From an uncultured beta proteobacterium (lineage in GTDB: Bacteria > Pseudomonadota > Gammaproteobacteria > Burkholderiales > Burkholderiaceae_C): a DNA stretch of 41,603 nucleotides. Below the pieces are notes generated by a model that saw only the letters and a program-made list of their open reading frames with translations, had not been told where the DNA came from and made no database searches. Location: contig CAIXNB010000088.1 in assembly GCA_903920695.1 (NCBI GenBank), positions 1 through 41,603 on the forward strand, in the 5' to 3' direction. Positions 1-6,147 of this stretch are shown piece after piece (the stretch's first letter is position 1; each line of letters begins with the position of its first letter). The position numbers were made by a program, and so were the translations under genes.

Positions 1-1
1 G

Positions 2-106
2 CCCAACTACCTGGCCTGGATGCGCATGGCCGAGTGGTACAAGGGCGACCTCAAGCCCGAGTATTTCGTCATTTCAGGGCTTGGAAGACAGCTCATCAAT
101 ACGTAA
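2..106 (+). CDS. 3' end of an unidentified protein, possibly a transposase
   Basis: The window opens inside a reading frame that gives 34 residues (beginning PNYLAWMRMAEW, ending GRQLINT) before a TAA at 104-106. The aromatic-rich YLAWMRM stretch and the short basic tail resemble the C-termini of some IS1595/ISXO2-type transposases. That is recall of a pattern, not a match I could verify. A clear Shine-Dalgarno for the next gene starts 45 nt after this stop, so the frame is plausibly a real gene end. Too little is present to assign a function, and it could equally be the end of an unrelated cytoplasmic protein. Confidence 0.4.
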   Translation, partial: PNYLAWMRMAEWYKGDLKPEYFVISGLGRQLINT

Positions 107-161
107 TGCGAACAGAGCCTCAGAAGTCCAGTAAAGATTGATTATTGGAAAGGAGACAACG

Positions 162-818
162 ATGTTCAAAATCATTGGTCTCGCCGTCTGCGCGCTGGCG
201 CTGGCCGGCTGTGCCTCGCAGCCCGTTCCATCCTTGACGGAAGCGCAACTGTGGCAGGAAAAGCGCGGCGATTGCCTTTCGTTGACGCTATTAACCTATG
301 CCGTAACGCAAGCGCTGGGTATCCCTGCATACATGCAGGAAGTACGGGTCCCGCCGGTCATCGATCGCAGAGGCGGTGTTGATTTCATCAATGGGCATGT
401 CAATGTGTTCATTCTCAACTCTTCAGCCGTTCAAATCAATGGCCGCTCCTTTGATTCCGGCGGTATCGTCATCGACTTCGAGCCCCAAGTGGGTTCGCGG
501 CAATCGGGAGTCGCATTGTCAGAAGGAGCAATTGCGGCCCGCTATTACAACAACCGTGCCTCTGAATATCTGCTCCAGCATGACTTTGACAGGGCCTATA
601 CCTACTACCGGGCCGCCATCCGCTCCGACCACCAATTTGCGGCTGCCTATGGTAATTTGGCACAGCTTTACGCCCAACACGGCTTGGCACCAAGCGCCGA
701 GCGATTGCTGCGCCATGCCATTGCGCTGAATGGCTCTTCCGAGGCGCCACTGCACGCTCTGCATAAACTGTTGCGAGCTCAGGGCCGCGATGTTGAGGCC
801 ACGCAAGTCGCGGCGTAG
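162..818 (+). CDS. Lipoprotein with transglutaminase-like and TPR regions, cut short by an amber codon
   Basis: This is a predicted lipoprotein of 218 residues. A signal peptide ends in the lipobox LAGC with Cys17 as the lipidated residue. Residue +2 is Ala, which fits sorting to the outer membrane. Residues 30-110 look like a transglutaminase/papain-like fold: RGDCLS (Cys38), GHVNVFI (His79) and IDFEP (Asp105) could form a Cys-His-Asp triad. From about residue 125 to the end there are TPR-type helices (AYGNLAQLYAQHGL). The start at 162 is preferred because AGGAG at 151-155 lies 6 nt upstream; an in-frame TTG at 138 is the alternative. The frame stops at TAG 816-818, but the same frame continues in good TPR sequence to 1100. 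This product is therefore probably a truncated form of a protein of about 312 residues. The substrate is unknown. Confidence 0.7.
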   Translation: MFKIIGLAVCALALAGCASQPVPSLTEAQLWQEKRGDCLSLTLLTYAVTQALGIPAYMQEVRVPPVIDRRGGVDFINGHVNVFILNSSAVQINGRSFDSGGIVIDFEPQVGSRQSGVALSEGAIAARYYNNRASEYLLQHDFDRAYTYYRAAIRSDHQFAAAYGNLAQLYAQHGLAPSAERLLRHAIALNGSSEAPLHALHKLLRAQGRDVEATQVAA

Positions 819-1100
819 TTGGAAAGGTGGCAGACGCAGAACCCCTATTACTGGCTGGGTTTGCGCTTGGAAGCGCTGCAGAAAGAGCAGTACGCCAAAG
901 CGATCTACGCGCTGCAGCGGTCCGAAGCATTGGCTGTCGGTTTCGCCGAGATTCACCGCTATCTGGCCTTCGCTTATTGGCGTGATCAGCAGCCCAAGCC
1001 AGCGAAGGAACAGTTGGCCCTGTTGACAGCCCTCGATCACCTGGATCCGGGCGTTAGTGTGCTACAGAAAAAAATTTCAGCAACCAACCTTGTCCAGTGA
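819..1100 (+). pseudogene. 3' remnant of the TPR lipoprotein gene, beyond the in-frame TAG
   Basis: The 93 codons after the TAG stay in the same frame as the upstream lipoprotein gene. They read as normal TPR sequence (LERWQTQNPYYWLGLRLEAL, then a helix pair containing IHRYLAFAYWRDQQ) and end at TGA 1098-1100. No Shine-Dalgarno or convincing start codon precedes this part, so independent translation is unlikely. The junction reads Ala-Ala-stop-Leu-Glu-Arg. A single C to T change of CAG (Gln) to TAG would explain it. Alternatives are amber readthrough or a base-call error. Confidence 0.65.
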
Positions 1101-1101
1101 A

Positions 1102-1133
1102 GCTTGTTCAAGATGACGGGTGTCGGAACAAGC
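1102..1133. repeat. Perfect 8-bp inverted repeat after the TPR lipoprotein gene
   Basis: GCTTGTTC (1102-1109) and GAACAAGC (1126-1133) are perfect complements around a 16-nt loop, starting 2 nt after the TGA at 1098-1100. No T-run follows on either strand, so it is not a classical intrinsic terminator. It may stabilise the 3' end of the transcript or help terminate the two convergent genes. Confidence 0.4.
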
Positions 1134-1223
1134 GACCAGGGTCAGGGTATCAGGAGTCCAAAGCAGGCAGCGTTACCCAAGCCGCTGCGCTTCCCCAGCG
1201 TCAATCTCACGCACTGAACCGGC

Positions 1224-2180
1224 TTATTTGGCACCCAGGTACGCAGCAGCAATCGGCGCCAGCGCCGCTGCCTTGATGCCGAGGTAATCCAGCCCTGACA
1301 AAGCGCCACTGGCCACGTTATCGCACTGCATGGAGTCGAGGTTGTCATGGCTCATCACCGGCTCGCCGGGCGCCAGTTCCATCAGCGTCGCCTGCACGCG
1401 CGCCAGCCAGTTCGGCAGCGCGATCACCGGGCGGCCACGCCCACTGCGCACATCGCTGAGACGTGCCGCCAGTTGCACTAACTCACGCAGCGTGAAGACT
1501 TCAGGGCCGCAGGCTTCGAGAATCAGCGGCGCCCTGGCAACCGTTGCCGATTCGCTGCGCATCAGGCTGCGCAGCACAGCACTGGCAACATCTTCGACCC
1601 AGACCGGCTGAAAGCGCGCATCGGCGCCGGCCAACGGCATGAAGGGCAGCGTCTTTTGCAGATTGGCAAAGACATTGAGGAACTTGTCCTGCGCGCCAAA
1701 GATCACGCTCGGCCGCAGGATCGTCAGTTCAAACGCCGGTGGCTCGGAGACGCTCGCAGCGCGCAACAGCACGGCCTCGCCCTGCCCCTTGCTGCGCAGG
1801 TACATCGAGGGTGCGGACAGCGGCTGCTGCGCATTGGCACCGATGGCGCTGACATGCACCAGTTGCTTGACGCCAGCGACAACAACAGCACGCGCCAGCT
1901 TCTCGACCAGGCTCACATGAACGTGCGCAAACTGGTCTTGGGTGCCGTGCAGGATCGCCACCAAATTGACCACTGCGTCCTGCCCCACCAGCGCCTGGCG
2001 CAAGGCCGTCTCGTCGTGCACGTCGAGTTCCAGCAGCGTCATGCCGGCCACTGGCGCCGCTGTGCCGGCCTTGGCACAGCTGCGCGTTGGCACCGTAACC
2101 TGCCAGCCCTGACCGAACAACTGCGCACAGACACTGGCTCCGACAAAACCGGTACCTCCCATGACAAGAACTTTCTTCAT
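1224..2180 (-). CDS. Complex I NDUFA9-type NAD(P)-binding protein (atypical SDR)
   Basis: This 318-residue Rossmann-fold protein begins MKKVLVMGGTGFVG. The glycine-rich GGTGFVG at residues 8-14 is the dinucleotide-binding motif of atypical (extended-like) short-chain dehydrogenases. Further family features are an acidic residue after beta-3 (LDVHD), the segment VVNLVAILHG, an HVSAIGA strand and an LRPSVIFG motif. These match the bacterial NDUFA9/39-kDa-like group, which binds NAD(P)H and is often non-catalytic or acts on quinone-related or sugar substrates. The catalytic YxxxK is atypical (MYLRSKGQGE), as expected for this group. It is probably soluble and cytoplasmic. It stands alone, convergent with the TPR lipoprotein gene. 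The Shine-Dalgarno before ATG 2180 is weak. The true substrate cannot be told from sequence. Confidence 0.85.
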   Translation of the reverse strand: MKKVLVMGGTGFVGASVCAQLFGQGWQVTVPTRSCAKAGTAAPVAGMTLLELDVHDETALRQALVGQDAVVNLVAILHGTQDQFAHVHVSLVEKLARAVVVAGVKQLVHVSAIGANAQQPLSAPSMYLRSKGQGEAVLLRAASVSEPPAFELTILRPSVIFGAQDKFLNVFANLQKTLPFMPLAGADARFQPVWVEDVASAVLRSLMRSESATVARAPLILEACGPEVFTLRELVQLAARLSDVRSGRGRPVIALPNWLARVQATLMELAPGEPVMSHDNLDSMQCDNVASGALSGLDYLGIKAAALAPIAAAYLGAK

Positions 2181-2242
2181 GTGCCGAATTTAACGCCTTT
2201 GCGTCACAGCAGCGCCGCGTGGGGTCAAAGTACCGGGCAAGA

Positions 2243-2256
2243 GTCGATGAATCGAC
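2243..2256. repeat. Short palindrome upstream of the NDUFA9-type gene
   Basis: GTCGAT (2243-2248) and ATCGAC (2251-2256) flank a 2-nt centre, making a 14-nt dyad about 63 nt upstream of the ATG at 2180. The spacing would suit a dimeric repressor site near a promoter, but no repressor family can be named. The 121-nt intergenic stretch shows nothing else clear. Confidence 0.25.
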
Positions 2257-2301
2257 ATGGCAACGCCTATCCTATGATCACTGAAACAGTTCACCAAATT
2301 G

Positions 2302-2913
2302 CTATACCTTGCGATCACATCGAAATACACTGTCCTCGTCGCGATAGAAGTCGCAGCCGACGATCAATGCCTCCTTGAGACGCAGCCGTGCGCGGTGAAT
2401 CCTGATCTTGGCGGTCGCCACAGAGCACTCACAGACCTCCGCTGTCTGCTCGGCTGAAAGCCCTTCAAGATCATGCAGGATAAGGGCCGCGCGGTAGCTG
2501 TCAGGCAGGCTATCGATCGCGCGGCGGATGCAAGCATTCATCTCACCCACAACCATTTGCTCGTCAATGGAACGACCCGGATCGACGGGTTCCGTGACCT
2601 CATCCACGGCAATGATTTGTACGCGTTGTTGGGGCCGGCGCAGGTAATCCGCGGCGACATGATTAGCGATGGAAAAGGCCCAGGTGTTGACAGAAGAACG
2701 CCCAGCGAACGAGGCGATTCCTTTGTGCATGCGCAGCAGGGTTTCCTGCAACAGGTCCTGGGCGACGGCAAGCGTGCCGACGTAGCGTTCGAGGTAATGC
2801 AGCAGCGGCTGCGACAGGTGATCAACGACTTCCTGAAACGCCGCTTGTTCCATTGAATAATTCACTTTTGTGCTCCCCGAACCATGCTTTTCTGCTAGAC
2901 CCTGCTCTCGCAT
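2302..2913 (-). CDS. ECF-type sigma-70 family RNA polymerase sigma factor with a C-terminal cysteine pair
   Basis: This 203-residue protein has sigma region 2 (AQDLLQETLLRMHKGI, then VNTWAFSIANHVAADYLRR) and region 4 with a helix-turn-helix (IDSLPDSYRAALILHDLEGL, then ATAKIRIHRARLRLKEAL). Regions 1 and 3 are absent, which defines an ECF factor. The tail carries CDFYRDED and FRCDRK, with Cys187 and Cys199 twelve residues apart, a possible metal- or redox-sensing pair. The ATG at 2913 is preferred because GGAG lies 6 nt upstream; an in-frame GTG at 2946 would overlap the upstream gene. It lies 19 nt downstream of the AhpD-like gene and is surely co-transcribed with it. No anti-sigma gene is adjacent, so control by redox or metal state, or through the AhpD-like partner, is an inference. 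Confidence 0.88.
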   Translation of the reverse strand: MREQGLAEKHGSGSTKVNYSMEQAAFQEVVDHLSQPLLHYLERYVGTLAVAQDLLQETLLRMHKGIASFAGRSSVNTWAFSIANHVAADYLRRPQQRVQIIAVDEVTEPVDPGRSIDEQMVVGEMNACIRRAIDSLPDSYRAALILHDLEGLSAEQTAEVCECSVATAKIRIHRARLRLKEALIVGCDFYRDEDSVFRCDRKV

Positions 2914-2932
2914 AGTGTTCTCCAAGGCTCGA

Positions 2933-3199
2933 TCAATTGCAGCCACAGCCTTGCTTTACCTCAGGGTTGCCGACCTGGCCCGCAGCAAAAGGCAATAAGT
3001 TCAGCGCAGTCTGTAGCGTCTTGCGGGCCGGCACCTGACGGATCTTATCCGCCAGCAAGATCGCGGCCTGGATTTCGGAATCGGCAAGACCAGCCTTTCG
3101 CGCCTCCGGAATATGGAACTCGACACAAGGTCCACAATTGCTGCCCATGGCGGCGCCAAGCGCGACCAGTTCACGATCGCGTGCTGATAAGTCATTCAT
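2933..3199 (-). CDS. Carboxymuconolactone decarboxylase/AhpD-like protein
   Basis: This 88-residue protein of the CMD/AhpD superfamily contains CGPCVEFHIPEARKAG, a CxxC motif followed by His, which is the AhpD-type redox signature. The helices after it (LADSEIQAAILLADKIRQVPA) match the short single-domain forms. It ends GCGCN, adding a second vicinal cysteine pair that most short CMD proteins lack. Likely roles are a thiol peroxidase-linked reductase or a redox-active partner of the sigma factor encoded just downstream. The start has AGGAG about 8 nt upstream, so translation should be efficient. It is the first gene of a two-gene unit and is divergent from ppnP. A lactone decarboxylase activity is unlikely at this size. 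Confidence 0.85.
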   Translation of the reverse strand: MNDLSARDRELVALGAAMGSNCGPCVEFHIPEARKAGLADSEIQAAILLADKIRQVPARKTLQTALNLLPFAAGQVGNPEVKQGCGCN

Positions 3200-3258
3200 G
3201 ATGTTCTCCTATGAAATTGGGTTGTAATGCCAGAGATATTCCATCCCCATGCGCTTGC

Positions 3259-3288
3259 TTAGACGGGTATTTCCAGCAAAGGGATACA
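3259..3288 (-). promoter_or_regulatory. Candidate ECF-type promoter for the AhpD-like/sigma unit
   Basis: On the minus strand TGTATCC (3288-3282) and CGTCTAA (3265-3259) are separated by exactly 16 nt, the usual ECF spacing, and CGTC is a common ECF -10 core. It lies about 60 nt upstream of the ATG at 3199, where an autoregulated sigma promoter would be expected. The match was made by eye, and which sigma factor would use it is inferred. Confidence 0.35.
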
Positions 3289-3381
3289 CCTGTCAGAGCG
3301 CACACCATCCGACCTCTTCGTCGAGTTGGCGTCCGGACGGTCGGTCAAGCGCCTGCAAAACTGCAAGGCAAAAGCCGCTAA

Positions 3382-3416
3382 CATGGCGACTATTTTTCAA
3401 CTTGAGAGTCGCCATG
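3382..3416 (+). promoter_or_regulatory. Perfect 10-bp inverted repeat enclosing the ppnP start codon
   Basis: CATGGCGACT (3382-3391) and AGTCGCCATG (3407-3416) are exact complements around a 15-nt AT-rich loop. The second arm contains the ATG of ppnP, and a weak purine stretch (GAG) that may serve as ribosome-binding site sits at the loop edge. As RNA this stem would bury the start codon; as DNA it could be an operator. No T-run follows, so it is not a terminator. Confidence 0.5.
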
Positions 3417-3731
3417 AGTACCAGCAGCATCGCCAACGTCACCGTCACGACACAAGCCAACGTCTATTTCGACGGCAAGTGCGTCAGCCACAACATCACT
3501 TTTGCCGACGGCACCAAGAAATCGGTTGGCGTAGTGCTGCCGGCGACGCTGACCTTCAACGCCGGCGCGCCGGAAATCATGGAATGCGTGGCGGGAAGCT
3601 GCGAATACAAACTGGCTGGCAGCGAGGCCTGGCTCAAGTCCGGCGCCGGTGAGAAATTCAGCGTCCCGGGCAATTCCTCATTCCAGATCCGGGTGGCCGA
3701 GGCCTTCCACTACATCTGCCATTTCGGCTGA
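3414..3731 (+). CDS. ppnP: Pyrimidine/purine nucleoside phosphorylase (PpnP, former DUF1255/YaiE)
   Basis: This is a 105-residue cupin-fold enzyme that phosphorolyses a broad range of nucleosides to free base and ribose-1-phosphate in the cytoplasm. Family hallmarks are VYFDGKCVSHNITF near the N-terminus, the segment around APEIMECVAGSCEY, FSVPGNSSFQIRV and the terminal YICHFG. E. coli PpnP has 94 residues; the extra residues here are at the N-terminus (MSTSSIANVTVTT). The ATG at 3414 is chosen because the family similarity begins shortly after it. A longer frame from 3249 has no homologous character. The gene is divergent from the AhpD-like gene and convergent with the caspase unit (24-nt gap). 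Its start lies in a strong inverted repeat. Confidence 0.9.
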   Translation: MSTSSIANVTVTTQANVYFDGKCVSHNITFADGTKKSVGVVLPATLTFNAGAPEIMECVAGSCEYKLAGSEAWLKSGAGEKFSVPGNSSFQIRVAEAFHYICHFG

Positions 3732-3755
3732 ATCAAAATCAGCGCCGATTGCACC

Positions 3756-4271
3756 TCACTCGACTTCGAAGCGCAATTCACGCTCGGCCACGCGCTGCTT
3801 CTCATCGAGCACCAGCAGGGTCAGGCGGTGCTTACCCACGGGGATCTGCGCGTTCTCCAGCGAGAACCCATCTTGTGTCACCTTGACGAATTTGGTGATC
3901 CGTCCGGTGATGTCAAGCTTGAATGCACCGTACATCACCTTGAACGTGGCCGGATCAATCGGCGCATCAGCCTGCGCCCTGAACTGCACCGTTATCGCAA
4001 ACGGGGCCTTGACCTTGAGGTCCGCCGCCGGCTCCGGTCTGAGAATATCAATCATGGGAACGAGTGCGCGGGGACGCAGAGCCGGCGCTTCGTTGAAACC
4101 CTCTTCGCCCCTGAAATCACGCGTCTCGGCAGCACTGACCAGCCAACCTTCGGGCAGTACTGGCAGCACTGCAGGACCAGCCGACTTCCCATTGAGACCT
4201 TGAGCCCGGGCCGTTGACACTGGAAACGCCAGGGCGGCGAGCAATAGCAAAGCTGTCGTGCGACGCATCAT
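3756..4271 (-). CDS. Small exported protein of unknown function, last gene of the caspase/CHASE2 unit
   Basis: This is a 171-residue protein with a clear signal peptide (positive MMRR, then a leucine/alanine core, cleavage likely after ARA near residue 24). The mature part has no cysteine or obvious catalytic motif. It appears beta-rich, with alternating hydrophobic strands such as FAITVQFRAQ, FKVMYGAFKLDITG, HRLTLLVLDEKQ and a terminal RELRFEVE, suggesting an Ig-like or beta-sandwich fold. Its ATG overlaps the stop of the upstream caspase gene (ATGA) and is preceded by AGGAGGT, an excellent Shine-Dalgarno, so translation is coupled and strong. I recognise no named family. A role as a periplasmic partner, substrate or inhibitor of the proteases is inferred only from position. 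Confidence 0.8.
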   Translation of the reverse strand: MMRRTTALLLLAALAFPVSTARAQGLNGKSAGPAVLPVLPEGWLVSAAETRDFRGEEGFNEAPALRPRALVPMIDILRPEPAADLKVKAPFAITVQFRAQADAPIDPATFKVMYGAFKLDITGRITKFVKVTQDGFSLENAQIPVGKHRLTLLVLDEKQRVAERELRFEVE

Positions 4272-6142
4272 TTCACCTCCTGCACGGCGAGCAGTAATGC
4301 ACCATAGGCGTCGGAACATTGCGCGTTGTTTCGGCGCGCAGCGGCACTTGAACAGGCTTGGCTGCTAGCGGCGCGCGAGGCTGTCATCAGCGCCCCGAGT
4401 TGCGCCCGCCCCTGGGCGTCATTGAGTGAGGAGACGAACAGTCCGGCTTTGCTCGCAGCTAGAGCGCTGAGATCACGCGGACCATCCGTCACCATGACCA
4501 GCAGGTTATCGGTACCTTCCGGCCCCCCCGCGTTGACACGCCAGTTGGGGCGCGGCAGCAGCAACTGCTGACCCACTTCGATCCGGTTGCCCTGGTCAAG
4601 CTCATTCGGGAACAGCATGTAAACTGACTTATTGTCCGAGCCCGCCAGCGCGACATAGACAAACCCGGCGCGATCCGATTGAACCGAGAAATCAAGCCCA
4701 TCGGCACCGATCTTCAGTTTGTCCCGGGTCAGCGTGACCTGCACGCGGCGCTTGGCGTCGCGCTGCTCAAACATCTGACGCAAGGCCTGCTCACCCGTCA
4801 GCGCAACCGGCACAGGCGGCACCGCAACGCTGGGCGGCGCCGGCACAGCGGGCATTGCAACAACGATGGCCGCGGGTGCTGGCGCCAGCGCGCTGACCTG
4901 ACTGAACCAGGCTGGTACGAAAGCGGCATTGCCATTTAGCACCAGATGGTGCGGCTTGTAGTTCGCGTCATTGCCCATGCGTTTGTCGATTTTCGCCTGG
5001 GCGCACTGCCGGATCTCGTCCATGCTGATGGCGCCTGAATTGTCCAGATCCTTGGCCTCGCGCAGCATGCAGTCGCGCATGTACTGCGTAGCCAAACCGC
5101 CTTTGAGTTCGTCGTCAAAGCTGATCTCGTTGCTCTGCGAAGCACTGACGTGAATGATGTCCTGCGGCAAGGCTCCCTTGGCAGCAACCTCCACCACCAG
5201 GTTGCGCGTCTTGACGTTGACCGGGCGCCCGCACTCCTCGGAAATGCTGGCGAATTTGGGCCGCAGCAGCCCTTCGTCGTTGCGGTTGCTGAAACCCCGC
5301 GTGCGCACACTTGAGGCCGCCTGCACCACGCCACCGGAATGGCAGGCGTCGTACATGACAAACAGTTTGTCGGTCCGATTGGTGATGGTCTTGAGCAAGT
5401 CGGCCATTTCGTGATTAGTGATCAGGCTGCTGCTGCCGCCTTCGTAGGCCAGCAACGCCTCAACGCAACCGCCGGCAGCCGGATCGTTGTAGCGCGTGCC
5501 GTGGCCCGAGTAGTGGATAAAAACGCGGTCGCCGTCCTGCACGCGGTCGGTCAAATCATGCAAAGCCTGCCGGATGTTGGCGCCGGTGGCCTGCTCGTCC
5601 TGCAAATAGCGGATGTTGCTGGGCGGCACCTGCATCGCCTGTGCCATTTGCGTGGCCGAGTCCTTGTCAAGCCGCGTTCCGGGAAGCGACGGCGTTGCCG
5701 GGTCGGCATAGCGGCCGATGCCGATGATCAAGGCGTGGCGATTGATGCGCGGCGGCAGGCTGCGCACGCCCAGCGTCAGTGCGGTGTTGCCAGCAGCCTC
5801 GCGCCCGCTCGCCAGTGTTGATACCGTCGAACTGCCAGACTGCCAGTTCAAGGCACTGGCGCGCACCCAACCAGATATCTTGGCGCCCCCGGCGACGCTC
5901 TCAACCCAAGCCCAGCCACCCTCGACACTGAGCAGGCGCAGGGCCGAACCCGCCGCCAGACTGTTCAACACCTGGGCCGACGCCAGTTTGTCGGCCCGCA
6001 ACTCAGTGGCCCGCAGTACGGTCAAGGCCTGCCCGGGCACGGCGCCTGAGCCAGTCTGGGCGCGGGTCTCGATCTGGCAGCCCAAACTCATGAGTCCGCC
6101 CAGTAGCAAGCCCAGAGGCATGAATTTCGTCTTGAACTTCAT
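4268..6142 (-). CDS. Exported SH3/caspase-like (C14) protein with EF-hand-like loop and DUF4384 domain
   Basis: This is a 624-residue multidomain protein. A signal sequence ends in SLGC (Cys22), which fits a relaxed lipobox; signal peptidase I cleavage is the alternative. Residues 39-98 look like a bacterial SH3 domain. The caspase p20-like domain runs from about 135 (RHALIIGIGRYADP) to 345, with catalytic His214 in HYSGHG and Cys267 in YDACHSGG. An EF-hand-like calcium loop occurs at 365-376 (DLDNSGAISMDE). A proline/alanine linker (420-447) leads to a DUF4384 domain (about 478-560) with VYVALAGSDNKSVYMLFPNE. Metacaspase-type enzymes cut after Arg/Lys and are often calcium-activated. ATG 6142 has AGGTG upstream; GTG 6151, overlapping the previous stop, is the alternative start. 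It lies between the CHASE2 gene and the small exported protein gene. Confidence 0.88.
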   Translation of the reverse strand: MKFKTKFMPLGLLLGGLMSLGCQIETRAQTGSGAVPGQALTVLRATELRADKLASAQVLNSLAAGSALRLLSVEGGWAWVESVAGGAKISGWVRASALNWQSGSSTVSTLASGREAAGNTALTLGVRSLPPRINRHALIIGIGRYADPATPSLPGTRLDKDSATQMAQAMQVPPSNIRYLQDEQATGANIRQALHDLTDRVQDGDRVFIHYSGHGTRYNDPAAGGCVEALLAYEGGSSSLITNHEMADLLKTITNRTDKLFVMYDACHSGGVVQAASSVRTRGFSNRNDEGLLRPKFASISEECGRPVNVKTRNLVVEVAAKGALPQDIIHVSASQSNEISFDDELKGGLATQYMRDCMLREAKDLDNSGAISMDEIRQCAQAKIDKRMGNDANYKPHHLVLNGNAAFVPAWFSQVSALAPAPAAIVVAMPAVPAPPSVAVPPVPVALTGEQALRQMFEQRDAKRRVQVTLTRDKLKIGADGLDFSVQSDRAGFVYVALAGSDNKSVYMLFPNELDQGNRIEVGQQLLLPRPNWRVNAGGPEGTDNLLVMVTDGPRDLSALAASKAGLFVSSLNDAQGRAQLGALMTASRAASSQACSSAAARRNNAQCSDAYGALLLAVQEVK

Positions 6143-6147
6143 TTGTT

